A stretch of 64,000 nt of DNA from Callipepla californica brunnescens (taxonomy: Eukaryota; Chordata; Aves; Galliformes; Odontophoridae). This document shows, piece by piece, positions 13,195 to 25,631 of the stretch (positions are counted from its first letter, which is position 1; each line of letters begins with the position of its first letter). Position numbers and translations under genes: made by a program. Below the pieces are notes generated by a model. It saw only the letters and a program-made list of their open reading frames with translations. It had not been told where the DNA came from and ran no database searches. The stretch lies in the NCBI GenBank assembly GCA_023055505.1, contig JALIRH010000004.1, positions 33,733,502 to 33,797,501 on the forward strand, read 5' to 3'.

Positions 13195-13345
13195 TTTTTC
13201 TTTTCTTTTTTACGAAAAGAGACTGCCATAAGCCAGCATTATGGCAATGCAGCCCAAATACATAATTATCAGACACGGAAGCCTGTTGGGCGGCCCAGGC
13301 TGCATGTGGTTGAAACAGCTCTATTGGTTTAGCTTTGCTTCTTGA
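13195..13345. promoter_or_regulatory. candidate conserved noncoding element with inverted repeat
   Basis: A compact non-repetitive block. It holds a perfect 7-bp inverted repeat, GCCATAA at 13225-13231 and TTATGGC at 13239-13245, separated by GCCAGCA. Next come CATAATTATC, a homeodomain-type TAATTA-like core, and a CpG-bearing stretch (ACACGG, GGGCGGCCC) in otherwise CpG-poor DNA. The TTTATGG/CCATAA arms resemble posterior HOX or CDX sites, but this resemblance is loose. No open frame or repeat explains the block. Assignment as a regulatory element is inference; conservation was not tested. Confidence 0.4.
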
Positions 13346-16169
13346 ACGTTTCTTATGACAATCTCAAGCTTCTCCCTTTTAGTGATATTTGTATGATCTC
13401 TGTTGTATATTTGACTACTGGGGCTTTTGATTATTATTTGTTAGGTTTGATTTTGAGTTTTCTTTAAGTGGACTGGTATGAATGAGACAAAAGTTATTTG
13501 AAGGAAAGGTCTCATTGACTTCAAAATGCTTGCAACAAGGTGGGGACAATTCAGCTCTGAGGGAAGTAGTTGAGATAGTGTTCCTGATGAATAGTATCTA
13601 GAAGTATTCATAGTGGTCTTGTAGCTTTTATGAATCAAATTGTGAACCTCAGCCCAGCCCTGAGGTCTGATATTTGGTAAGGTAGCCCAAAACTATATTA
13701 AAGTATATTGTTTTATTATTTACTTTTCTTTTCATGGCTGGAGTTCTATAAGCACTGTGCAGTGCACACATAAAAGGCTGGGAGGGAGATGACAGCAATT
13801 CTGAGAGTGCTTTTTGAAATAGAAAACTTGTTCTTGAATGATGGTAATATAGTAGCTGTACCATTTAGGGTAACAGTGAGTTAGATTATTTTTTTTTTAT
13901 AGAGTAAGTGTACTGCCTTGAAGTTGAGCTGGTGAAGGATTTGGATACTACATCACACAGTATCGTGTCAGGTGAATTGCTGTAATTAAATGTTTTCACA
14001 CTTTTCATTGCAAAGACAGGGTAAAACTTAGTTTAAATCTCTTTTATGGCCTCTTGTTCAATTGCAGTAATGCAGTCGTACACCAAAGAATAGACTGCTG
14101 TAACCATGTCACATAGATTGTTCTTGTTGTATACTGTTGTCAAATAAAAACATAAAGTTGGAAAGGCTGAGAGCATTTATCGATTTCTCAGTAGAGGCAT
14201 AAAAGAAGTAGACAACCTTTCTACACTCGATGGCTTAGATCTGGGGAAGAAGAGGGAAGAAGAAAGGAATATGTTTGACGTGGATGACACAGGGACAGTG
14301 GTTATGATTCTGACATAACTCAATAGGCCTGAAGGTTGAGAATGTCACGTTTGCTTGAATGAAAGAAGTGTTGTCAATTCAGGGAAAACTGGATAGTGCT
14401 TGACATACTCACCAGCATGTTTTAGTGGAATGCCTCTCACATGCATTTAAAAAAATATTTGCTGAAGAGATGGATAAGTTTGTGGACAACCTATAAGCAG
14501 CACTCCTCAGATGTCAGAACCACATTTACTCATTTCAAGGTGATACTGCTATAAAGCCTAATGATGTTAACTTTAAATGTAGGCGTAGTTCACTCTTTCA
14601 CGGCTGATTATTTTGGTGGAAACAAGTGGTGAGCTTGGAATAGAAATATATGAGTTTTGCACTAAATTAGCATTGAATGTCTTCAATTTCCTTTGCAGGT
14701 TTAATCCACTGTTGTTGACAGTACTGGGAAAAAAAATCCCAGTAGATCCAGAGTAGATGCAAAGATTTCTCCAAAGCAAGCTTTCCTTTCTTGGCCCTGC
14801 AGTTTGTGATGTCTGAATCAAACAGTTGTTAACACTTCTTTTTGATGCTGCAGCACTTTGCTAATGTTGAGTTTTAAATTGAATGCCCTAAGTGTGATTA
14901 CTAATGAGCAATGACTGTTTTTCAGATATTTAATTGATAGATTTGAAGCAGTATTGATCCTTAGTATTAACACTTCTTTGCTGATAACAGCTGTAATGAG
15001 AAGGTGTAGAAGTTTATAGGTAATACGGTGGCCTCATGGGGGGGGTTCCAGTTGCTGTTGCCTGGTGCTTAGAACATAGTATTTGATTGTGTGACCTTAT
15101 GCATAGAGCTGGAACTGATTCAGGCTGTGATCTTATGTAGGGTGATTTCCAAGTAGTAACTATCAGTCACTGTCAGCAGCATAACCCTGTTGCAGTAATA
15201 GATGCTAGATTATTTATTGCTGCTACCTTCCTATTAAAAACTGTATTCCTTTTCATTATTGCAGCTAGCCTAAATTTTTGGGGTAGTAGTTCATTCCGGT
15301 TATGGAGAAGAAATAAACTGAATGGAGTTTGGTATCTTTACTGTTTATTTTATTTTACTTTATTTTGTTGTTTTAAATGAATGTATGAAATCTTCTGTTC
15401 TCAAGTAAAATATAAAACAAAAATTATCTTCTCCCCATTTGGAATACTAATTCTCTCTATATAGCATAATTCCCCAGATGTTCCACAGCCATGCCACACT
15501 GCTGACTGACTCACCTGAACTGCAGTTGCTGTCTCTGCATGAGGAGTTTGTTCTACTCTCATGCTACTTCTATTGCCCAGTAATGGTGTGTTTTTCTTCT
15601 CTAAAGTTATTTTATTCACAGTCCGAAACAACATCACAGTATCCTTTTGTGTGAAGTGGAAGCTTGTTTTCAACTCTTACAAGCACCTTAAAATGAAGGG
15701 GGCCATAAAATCTACAAGTTCCTCTGAGATGTAACTGCAGCAATTTAGGATTTTAAGCAGACCTTTGACAGTCTACCTTCAGCAGTGCACCTTCTGTCTT
15801 TGATCTCCTCTGCCAGCAGTTGCACTTGTTTAATTTAAGAAGTTTCCAATGGGTTTAGTTAACCCACTGCATTCACTTTGGTTTAAACCAACTAAGAGTG
15901 GTTTAATAAAAAAACAAAAAGGAAAAAAGTCATTAAATTAAAATTAGCCAACATTTAGTAGAACTAAGAACTTATAGGTATTGATTTTTCCTAGATTAAT
16001 TTTAGGCAGATTTGTTCATACACAGTGCTATGTTGTCTGAGTTGTTTTGGAGAAGTAAAAATAAGATAGATGGAGGAGAAACTGGTTAGAGGAGAAGGGA
16101 TGTCCTGAGTACAAAGGAAAGAGAATTAATGTATTGAGTTGAAGTGACCTTCTCTAAGCTCATCCACAA
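13346..16169. other. anonymous sequence, no gene seen
   Basis: No repeat family, exon or RNA gene is recognised. The open frames are at most 90 codons and look like chance. A run of seven G near 15040 and short T-rich runs are the only low-complexity features. Confidence 0.5.
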
Positions 16170-16188
16170 TTTTTTTTTTTTTTTTTTA
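16170..16188. repeat. poly(T) run of 19
   Basis: Uninterrupted T homopolymer. It ends in ACAG, so on the plus strand it superficially resembles a polypyrimidine tract plus 3' splice site, but no open exon with coding character follows. Confidence 0.9.
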
Positions 16189-17559
16189 CAGTTTTTTGTT
16201 CAAGCTGTGAACTATTTCACATCTCACAGTAGAACAATTAGGAAAATTGATTGGTTTTGAGTGGCAATAGCAGAACACTAATTGAAAGTCCAGGTTGTTC
16301 TCTGTTTCTTGATTTTTGACCTAAAATAGAAGTCCCAGGATCTTCAAAAGGCCCTGTTTTGATTATATTATTAGAGATGGGGAAGGATGTTTTAAAATAC
16401 TGTTGTTTTTCCTCCCAGAAAGCAAAAATCTCTGTACTGTTATAGGGACAGGCTCTGTGTGCGTATGAGAGCAAATGCAAGAGAGTTACAGTGAGTGCAA
16501 ATGCTGATGCATCATGGAGAACAGGTCATTCCGCTGAACACAGTTCAGCTCCTGAATGTTTGGAGATTAGAGGCAGCAGTAATTTTTGCCTGCTGTGCCT
16601 TATGTTAATGTGGCAGCCCCTCAGTTGTATATTTCTGCTGAGATGGACATTTTGTGGAAGCTTAATTCTGTGATGGAAACAGCAAGGATATCCACTATTG
16701 GCATTTATCTTTTTAGCTTGATTTAAACAGGCAGCAAAACAACAACAAAAAATTATGTTGGAATTTAAGATCTGTTTCTTCTGACTCCGTGTGATAAAAT
16801 AGTAATATGACTTGCAAGGAAACAATAAGATCTTTATTTGAACTTTGACTAAATTGTCTCAACTTTAATGGAGAGTTTACCATTCCATCCTGTTCCAACA
16901 GAATAATATAAGCATTCCTCTGGGAGATTAACAGTAGTCCGTCAACTCTAGTACTGTTTTCCTGCTCCAGACCTCAGCTCTGTCATTGTCCTTTGTACTG
17001 CTGCAGTTTGACCCATCAACAGAGAATAGAAGTACATGTCATAGTCGAAGAACGCACTACAGAAAGGCAGAAATGAGGGTTTGATATTGAAAGAAGTAGA
17101 CAAAGTTCAGGGAAACAAAATAAAAATATTTTAGGAGATGAATATTTGTTTGAATTTGAATTCTCCATATTTGTTTTCTAGAGAGAAAAAGTTAGTTTTA
17201 TATTGCTTATGTTGATAGTTGGGAGAAAGAAGGGGAAATGCAACTCTGCTAGTGGCTGAAGATTGTAAATACTGTGGAAGGAGACAAGGTGTTTAGATGA
17301 GTACAAGTAGAGAACTGGAAAATTTAAGGTAAGTGTCCTGGAAAACTTGCTGTCACGGAGATGTGTCTTTGAACTGTCAAGCTTTGGAATCATTTCCCAC
17401 AGGAATGAAATAAAAACTGCATGGCTTGACAGATTTTGAATTAGACTTGGAAAAATGTTGCTCCATGCAGCATATACAATAATCTTGCTCTGGCAACAAG
17501 AGAGCGTGTGAAAAGAGGAAATGATGATCTTGCAGAAGAAACTACGGCCTGTTGATTTA
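16189..17559. other. anonymous sequence, no gene seen
   Basis: The longest frame is 17178-17564 on the minus strand (128 codons). It is rich in Ser, Leu, Phe and Ile as expected of AT-rich antisense noise, and it has no recognisable domain. No repeat is identified. Confidence 0.5.
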
Positions 17560-17700
17560 TGCACAGAAGTGGGCTTCAGGACATCTGATTCTTTTCTGTA
17601 TTTTATCGCTGGTTTACTTTGTAATACTGGGCAAGTAATTTAATCTCTCTGTGACTCTGTGTTCCCATTTATAAAAGGAATATTTCATCATCTCAAGGGT
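17560..17700 (+). mobile_element. MIR-type SINE relic
   Basis: The segment GGGCAAGTAATTTAATCTCT at 17628-17647, followed by CTGTGACTCTGTGTTCCCAT and TTATAAAAGG, parallels the MIR core and 3' region (in the consensus, 'GGGCAAGTCACTTAACCTCT...TTTCCTCATCTGTAAAATGG'). The upstream GTGGGCTTCAGGACATCTGA parallels the MIR part reading roughly 'GGAGTCAGGACACCTGG'. MIRs are old amniote tRNA-derived SINEs and occur as worn relics in birds. Orientation is plus. This is a relic with no activity. Ends are approximate. Confidence 0.7.
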
Positions 17701-19204
17701 TTATTCCCCGAACAGTGTTTTCTTAGCTAGATGGTACACTGGAGTGTTGTGATGGTTTTTAAAAATGTGCACAGACTGGAGGTGACTGGAAATTCCCTGT
17801 CCCATGTGAGTCACTGCCTTATCTCAAGATCAAAGCAGTTGGTTAAAGCATCCAGTCTTCCATTTCCTTTCTGTTTACAGATTAAGGTCTGTACAGGGTA
17901 GCTGATGGAAACCTGGCTCTAGCCTGCCCACAATTTGCTGCGTTGCTTTTGTCTTTTGTGGTTCCCATTGTAAACTGATACTCGCTTGAGGGCACTGAAG
18001 AGAAAAAATGATTAGGCTTTATTCATTTGCATCCAGTGTGTTGCAGCTTTTGCAGCGCATGGCACAAACCTGGAATGGAGCATGGCACAGAGGGTTCAGC
18101 TGTCTGCTCATTATGGCAGATTGGTGCCATTCCTGTTTTCCTCTAACAAGCTTGTTTTTTTTCTGAATTACTTGTTCAGACACCTCAAGAAGCCACTAGC
18201 AATCATGCCAATTTCATCACTGCTCTTCCCCTCGAGGATCTTCCCTCATCCCCTGGCACTACAGTTGTGTAGTGCTGTGCAATTTGTCATGGAAGAAGAG
18301 GATGCTTCTCTCTACCTAGATTAAAAGCCCCTTGTGCACGTTACAAACAAGATGTGATTCGTGCTGTCAGAAATCTGGCATCCCATGCTAGAAGCAGTAA
18401 ACACATCTCACTGGGGTCTCTACAGTGTTTTCCTGGAACTCTCGCTGACTTTCCTGTTACTGGATTGGAGACTCAGGAAGGATTTCTTCAGCAGGAAGCA
18501 CTGTAATAGATCCAGTGGCCCCCAGGCAAGCAGTCTGCTAACAAACCTTTAGGGAGCATGCTGGGCTTATTTGAGAGCACCTGGGGCTACTGTTTGTTTG
18601 TATGAGTAATATTCCAAGCAGCAGCAAACCCAAAGACCTCATTATTCAAATTTGGGTTTGCTGTCTCTTGTTTCTATTATTTATTTATTTTAAATTACTT
18701 GCTGATCCAGTGAAGGGACTACATTAATGCAAGGGCTGATCTCCTCACCATCAACCTGATGTTTTCTTTAACACTGATGTGACTTTGCTGAGATCAGTGG
18801 CATTATTGCTTATTCATGCCAAGTTAATTGAAAGGACAAACAAACAGACCCAGGCTATCTATAATTCTGGAAATGGAATGAAGCAGATGATTAAGTCCAG
18901 AATCTTTCCACCATATTAAGAAAAAGCTTCCTGATGTATGCAAAGGAATATAGGGCCTTGTAGAAACTTTTGTCTTGAGTTTACGTGTCAGTCTACTCAT
19001 ATCTACCACAAGACACTACTTTAACCTGGAACATAACAGCAGTAAAGAGCTAGAATAAAATCAATAGCCTGGAACCATGGAAAGTAAGTTAGCTGGAATA
19101 TACAAAATTCTCCCTGTGGAATACTGTCTCTACACTGTTGAGTCTGCTCTGTGTCCAGGGAATAGTGTATTTTCCATTTGCAAAATAAGCCACCTGCTCT
19201 CAGA
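17701..19204. other. anonymous sequence, no gene seen
   Basis: No exon or repeat is recognised. The 18020-18120 part carries TTCATTTGCATCC, an octamer-containing word, and several repeats of the word GGCACA. I do not consider this enough for a regulatory call. Confidence 0.45.
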
Positions 19205-19272
19205 AATAGTTTTTTACACCTAGCCTGTGAGATAAATATGTGGGATTTATTCCCATCTTATAAAAGAGGGTA
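19205..19272 (-). mobile_element. possible MIR relic (weak)
   Basis: The words CCTGTGAGATAAATATGTGG and TTATTCCCATCTTATAAAAG resemble, in antisense, the MIR 3' region that reads 'CCTATGAGGTAGGTACTATTATTATCCCCATTTTACAGA'. Only about 60 bp can be followed, and the match could be chance in AT-rich DNA. Confidence 0.35.
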
Positions 19273-19303
19273 CAAAAAAACAACAACAACAACAACAAAA
19301 AAA
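19273..19303. repeat. (CAA)n microsatellite
   Basis: A-run followed by six CAA units and a further A-run. It directly abuts the possible MIR relic, a place where A-rich microsatellites often grow. Confidence 0.9.
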
Positions 19304-19499
19304 CATTTATTGGTGTGAGGAAAGAGCTCAGAAACTGCATTGTTTCTGAAGCACCAGGTTTTTAGCAGCAAGATATCCTCGTAAAAACAGTTTCTGTGGC
19401 ACTCGTTTCTCTAAGCCCAAGAAGACAGCTGCTGCGTATGCCCAAGCTGTCTCTGCGGTTCCACCTGCTCCACCACAGTCTGCTGGAGTACAGTCCTCC

Positions 19500-19680
19500 T
19501 ACTTGGAATTATGTGACTCATATAGCAGAATGCTTTGTTTAAAAATAAATAAAATGCCAACACACAGCAGGCTTTGTTCCTTTGTCATAAATAACAGTTT
19601 TCTCTGCTATTGCATGGTGACTAGGCAATTCTCATGTAAATAATGTATCATAAGCACACAAGATGACACAGAGATCCAAG
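19500..19680. promoter_or_regulatory. candidate conserved noncoding block
   Basis: A stretch of balanced, non-repetitive sequence. It holds TTTAAAAATAAATAAAATG (MEF2/HOX-like AT core), CCTTTGTCATAAATAAC (SOX-type CCTTTGT next to a HOX-like ATAAATAA), TATTGCATGGTGAC and CATGTAAATAATG (FOX-like GTAAATA). It sits directly after a moderately GC-rich stretch (19420-19500). No repeat or coding frame explains it. The motif words are individually common, so the call rests mainly on their density and on the texture of the sequence. Confidence 0.3.
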
Positions 19681-20886
19681 TAGGAGGGAACTAAATTTGA
19701 ATCTTAAATGAAGGCATTCTCTGTTTTTGTTTTAAAATGTGGTATTTTGAATGGATGTTGATCTTCTATCTTTCTGTTCATTGTTAGGTTTCAAGACCAG
19801 TGTCAAGATGTATTGTCAAGATGCATCATAAATGAGAGTAGCTTGCAGCCCTTATTCTTCATCTTTTTCTTCCTTATCTCCATCTATCCTATGTTCTTCC
19901 TGCAGATGCTCGGGAATATTACTAGGGCTTCAGTGAACATTATTAACATTAGAATAATAATTTTCATGCTGACTTCTGTTTAAAAATATGTTTTTTCCTA
20001 CTGTTTCTTACACAGTTTTTCTAAAATGTTGTAATTACATAAAAAATTATATGGGAAAGTTTGTGCTGGACCAACTACAGCAAAGAATAAATCTAATTAT
20101 TAAGCTGGGAGAGGCTCTGAAGAATCTGTGTGACAAGTGAGTAAGGAGCAGGCTAGGACATGAGGAAGGGAGCTTGCTGTCGATCTAAGTCCACTTTCCT
20201 TTCCTTGTGGAGGGCCTTCATGACATATCTGTGCATTTTGTTCAATATAAAGCTCAATGGGCAGTTTGGGGATCCTCTGCCACAGTCATGTTCCAGTAAT
20301 GGTGGTGTCTTTTCTCATTAAAAGTTAGCAAGATGAAAGTGCTGCAGTCAATAGAAATGGAGGGATCCTGTACGGAAAAAATGATAATATGTTTCTGAGA
20401 CAGTCTAGATGTTTTACTTATTTAAAATTTCAGTGGGCAAAGAATAAGAGAATCGACTTTAGAAAATGGTTCCGTCAAGTTGAAGGAGCCAGTGACTGGC
20501 CACTATGCAGCAGTCTTCAGAATTGATTAGGTAACTACATTGTCCCTTATACACATGCATACTTGTTACTCAAGTAGTGAAAGCTCATACAGTCCATAAC
20601 TTGGAGGTGTAAAGATAAGTAAGACTGCAAGGTGCAGTTACTGTTTTTATGAGAACAGGATCAAACTGATTTGAAAGGATGTATTATTTGCTTAAATTTT
20701 TTTAATAAAAGTTTTTTGATTTTTTTTTTTTCAATTGTCTTTAAAGGTTTTATGTATAATGTGCAAGTAATCTGTGATATGGTAAGAAATTAAACCTTGG
20801 TCTTACAATGTGTGATTTACCTTCAGGTCATTGAGGCTGAGAGTTTAATGAGTTGCAGATAGAGATGATATTTACGTAGATAATTA
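19681..20886. other. anonymous sequence, no gene seen
   Basis: No repeat family, exon or RNA gene is recognised. There are A/T-rich runs near 20690-20735. Confidence 0.5.
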
Positions 20887-21430
20887 TGTCATGGTTATAT
20901 GATTTTTGTTATTGGTATTCCACATCATAACATCATGTAGTGCATTTGTAGTTAAAGAGTTAATGCTCCAGTACTGTGAATCATTGATAGTTTGGGGTAT
21001 ACATGCCTCAGAAGAGTATTATGTACCCCAGAGGACTTTGTGTTGCTTTGCTTTTTTCTACTTTTCACTCAGAGGGAAAGATAAACTGTTCACATGTCAT
21101 GAGACACAGGGTTTTTCCCTTTCAGACTGACTCCACAGCAGGTGCTCCCTAGCTGTCTTCAGCATTAGAATAAGGCCTTCGTTTTTGAACATGCGCTCTT
21201 TCTCATTTTGTATCATATTACATTGTGTTATTTTCTATTCCAATATCTTCTTTAGTAAATTAGCTTTCCTTCTCCGATCATTGCTGCTGTTTTGCTTTTA
21301 GGCTTGTCTCCCTTTTCCTTTTTCCCTTTCCACTGGTCATGGAACTGGGCCGAACCAGCCCCTAAACTGTTGACAATAGCTTTGCATAGTCTTGTTAGAA
21401 GGAAAAGGGGTGGAAGGGGTGTTTAACCTC
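20887..21430 (+). mobile_element. LTR-like repeat, copy 1 (probable avian endogenous retrovirus LTR)
   Basis: The block starts with TGTCATGGTTATATGATTTT at 20887, and its first about 165 bp reappear at 27272-27440. Shared words include CACATCATAACAT, AGTTAAAGAGTTAATGCTCC and CCCAGAGGACTTT. The start fits the 5'-TG of retroviral LTRs. A later segment, TTTAGTAAATTAGCTTTCCT near 21254, followed by pyrimidine-rich sequence, resembles the polyadenylation/R-U5 part of avian LTRs. I associate this family with avian ERVL/Kronos-type LTRs from memory, without certainty. No internal retroviral genes follow, so it would be a solo LTR. The 3' end is uncertain: about 21430 by texture, possibly about 21602, where CA is followed by ATTA, matching the ATTA just before 20887. 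Confidence 0.6.
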
Positions 21431-22045
21431 GTGTGTTAGATAGTGTTGTGGTTAGGAAGATATCTTATTAATGAGAACTGTTGTCTCATTGCTGCCTACT
21501 GTGGAATCCCTGCATGTTTGCCTCAATGGCTGGGTCTTGTCAACTACTGTGTTGTAACCCAGGCTGCTGTAGCACACTGGCCTCAAGCCTGTGTTTTAGC
21601 CAATTACTTTTTGCCTGTTCACTAGGTGCTCCTTTTCACCTTCCTTCTCTTTTGACTCCTGCAGATGCTGGTTGTGAATTTTCTTTTACTATTATTACAT
21701 ATTGTTCTGCTTCAAAAAGTGGCTTAGTTACTCTATGGTGGTGGTATATATACAGGTTAAACAGCATAGGACAACCAACATCTTAAAAAGTTCATTCCCA
21801 TTCTCTTTCTTTCACTTCCATTCCGCGTTGCATGTATGAGTTTTTGTTACAGTGAATGATCTTCTTGACAAAGCAAAAAGCTATTAAACTATACCAAGAG
21901 ATGTTTGTGTTTAATATAAACAGTAATTGATATCCCTGCTTAGAGCTTCGGTCACTGATAACGTAACCTTTAGATTCTTTTGCAAACACAGTAATAAATA
22001 TTTATGAGGAGTCAATCTGTTTTTAAGGAGAATTATTTACTTATT

Positions 22046-22068
22046 AAAAAACAACAACAACAACAAAA
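22046..22068. repeat. (CAA)n microsatellite
   Basis: A-run followed by five CAA units. Confidence 0.9.
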
Positions 22069-23247
22069 GAACAATATGGTTGAAAGAAGTACCGTTGGTG
22101 TATTTTAAAGAAAAAGAATGAATGTCGCTACTGGAGAGAAATGTCACTATAGTGAATTGAAAATCGAAGGACATGTATAAGACTGAAATGAAAATAGATT
22201 AGGCCTGAAAGTGCTGCTGTTGCTTGAACTCTATCCATTCCTTACATAATGCAGGCATAATCTCCAAGGGTGTCAGTCTAAGATATTTTTGTGAATACTA
22301 ATCTCAGTTAAAAAAATATATATCTATAATAATAAAAATAAATTGACGAAAACTACCAGACTGGATTATTTCAGTGACTGGAAGCCTCTCATCTCGGCAG
22401 TGTAATGTTGATTATGAGAAAATGAATGTGTTGGGCTCTTTCCTATTAATGTCAATCCTGTGCTTAATAAAATCACAGTGATAGTTCAGAATGTTCATTT
22501 TTGTTACAGAAAAAAATCCAAACCGAAACAATAAACATTTAGAGTGGTAGCAAATGTTATTGCTGTGTTGACAGGACCAATCATGTGAGATCCCTTATCT
22601 AAGTGGTTCTAAGATAACAAAGATCAGTAGCAAGAGTTTGTGAAAATATGTTCAGAACCCTGCTCATGGAATATGTCATATATAAACATATTGATAGTTT
22701 CAATAGCATGAACATTTCTGTGAGTCAATAGTAATAATAGAGGATGAGTATATACCATTTATAGAGTGCAACTGAAGTCAAGGGAGATGATTTTTAAGCC
22801 CTTCTGCGTGACCATCAGTAATTTGTGCTGTCTATCTGTATTTCCCAGTCAGTTGAACGGTGAAAATAAAAATGGTCGGTCTCTTCAACAGATTAGGAAA
22901 CAAAATGCATTAGTTGGACAATCTTTCAGGCATCAAAGACGGTAAAACTAAGTGAAACAGGTGTAGCTACAATGATTCCATAGATAAGTAGAAGTCTGGA
23001 AGGCAAACAGAGCTCTTTAAATTGTTTCCTGTATGGTAGAATTGCAGATATTTGTTTTGTTTTGTTCGTTGATAGAAATAGAAAACAGTGGTTTGGAAGG
23101 AGCCAAGTACTGTTCTTTTTTTTTCTCTCTTGCATAACTAAAATAAATCGTAAGGAGGAAATGCTTAGATGTTACTTTTACCAACTTCTTAGAGTTTAGG
23201 CATATTTGAAATTGAGGTTTTCACTTTTGTATGCAATTTTGAAGACC

Positions 23248-23275
23248 TTTTTTTTCTTTTTTTTTTTTTTTTTTT
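23248..23275. repeat. poly(T) tract interrupted by one C
   Basis: Eight T, one C, then 19 T. Simple low-complexity tract. Confidence 0.9.
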
Positions 23276-25602
23276 GAAACATTATGTCATCTTTTTCAGA
23301 TTGTACTTAACATTATTTGGCTGGAGTAGTCTGAATACTCTTCTTGTTTGGAGCAGTTTATTAGATTGGTTATGCATTTTTGCATGAGTGAAGTAGACAA
23401 ACGCATAGTTGGTATAAATGGTTGTTACATGAATTGAATTTATGGTAGGAGAGAAAATGTAGATATGTCTGAAATATTTTAATTCTCCATCCATTCAAAA
23501 AAACTTGTTGTGATTGAAATGACTCCCTCTCAACATCCTCAGAACCTAATCAGGTTGTTACTTCTAGAACAGACATGCATCCAAGAAAATTTAAAAGCAT
23601 TAGCAGAACAATGAAGTAAGAGGTGTATATAGAGAAGGATAAATTACTAGGAAAAAGTCACGACTACTCCATAATCAATGGTACTGCTTTTCTCCTCAGA
23701 TGTCAGTGAGACAAGTGATACTGTAAGAATGGAGGGTTTTCCTTGAACACCTCAGATAAAACTAATTGTGATGCAAAATCCTTCCACCTCTTCTGTTTCC
23801 TGGTGTTGTGCCTATGGACTAACATTTTATGAAGGAATCTCCTCAATACTTATATTCAAAGATGGAGGATTTAGAGGGTGCCTAAGAGACCTTGAGTTAC
23901 AGAATTTGAATTCTGTCAATATGTAACTTCAAAGGAAAGAGACTGTCAGGAAGTGAGATGCAGAGCTGTCATGAAATTACCTTTCTGACTTCTGCTCTGA
24001 CAACCAGTAGGTGAAGAAGCAATAACCAAATTTTGAGTTGGTCTCTGTTTAATTCAAAACAATGAATTATTCTAATACTGAGCACAACTGACTTCCTTTT
24101 GGGAATCTTAACAACTGGAATAATTAAGCTATTGGAAGAGTTAAGATGACTTAGAAGTTGTTCTGATTAATTCACATTAAAGTTCTAATATACGCCCCCA
24201 TCGGTACCAAGAAAGACCCTGCCTACTGGCCATGGTGCTCATCTTCAACCCACGCATGTGCTGAGTGATGTTGCAGATGATGATAATCTGCAAGAACATT
24301 ATTTTTAATGGCTGTAATAGTCCACTTCTGCATAATCATTAACTGTACTTTTTTTTTAAACCAGCTCCCCCTCACCACCAAACTAAATATATTAAGGTGA
24401 CTAAAATATCAACAGTTTTTTTAGTTCCTACGCAGAACCATTATGCTCAAACACTTATAGTGAGTGTCTGCAGCAGATCACAAGCAGGATTTTAACCATT
24501 CACTTGTCTGTTGCTCAGACTTCTCAGGCCATTGTTTTGCAGCTTGGGAAATGGGTTGGTAGGTTAAATTTCAAGAGCTCATTAAACTATCTTAGAATAA
24601 TTGCAGATTCCTCTTCTAGATGGCCCAAAGATATGTGCATGGTACTAATCCAGTCTGCCTTTAGAATCTTCTGTCTGTCTATCACCTTTAAATCTGAGCA
24701 TTTCTTGAGTTAATGGGTTATCATTTCTCATGCTCTTCAGTGCTGTGGACTAACAAGGAATATAAAATGTGTCCCAGAATGTTGTCTGTGTAATGAGGTA
24801 TGGAAAAGAGAGATTGAATGATGGTATTGCAGCACTGCATTTTGTCTTTTGACTCCCTGTTTGTGTGGAGTGTTGTTTTATCTGGAACTGTTTACTTCCA
24901 CATCTTGGAGACAGTTATGGAGGTTCTTTTCAGCTCTTATGGCAAAAGTCTGTGCTTTTTGTATTAGGTTTTAGCAGAAATTTTGTTCAGAAATAGTTAT
25001 GGAAAGAGTTTAGAGCTGTGGAGGTGGATTTTCAATTTCAAGTTCCTTTTACGCATTGTATAGTACACATTTTATTTGAAGCAAGAATCTCTAAAAGCAG
25101 CAGTGTTTATACACTGTTGGATGGGAGGCTCGGTCTTTTCTCCTCAACCCAGATGTTCCACTGCAGCTCTGCCAAAGGCTGACATGAGCTGGTTTGTAGC
25201 AGCAGATCAATGCCAGTTCATGGGCAATGGTATCTTACCATTAGCTTAGACAAAAAAGCCATGAGGGAGTCACTAGCTGTGAAATCCTTTGAACGAGGTA
25301 TCTGTGCAGATCCTTCTCTTTTGTTCATTATCTTCCTATGTCATTACTGTTTCAAACTGGGATAGCTCCAAAAATGATCGTCCTGCTTTGTTCCACCAGA
25401 CTGACCCCACATGCAGGCTCATTAAGCCCCAGCTTGCTTATTGTTTCTGCTCTCAAGAATAATGTAAATTGAAAGAGAGATTGGTGCTTGGGTTTGGATC
25501 TGAATGCTAAACAAGCAGCTGACCAGTTTCTAACTAATACTTTTAAAATAAATTTTGAAAAAAACAAACTCCATTTTTAATGCATAGCCTATGTAGTGAT
25601 TT

Positions 25603-25631
25603 GTGTGTATATATGTATATATATATATATT
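25603..25631. repeat. (TG)n/(TA)n microsatellite
   Basis: GTGTGTATATATG followed by an uninterrupted TA run. Self-complementary and likely length-variable. Confidence 0.9.

Noticed and set aside
17178..17564. 128-codon minus-strand frame.
   Set aside because: AT-rich antisense noise with no recognisable domain.
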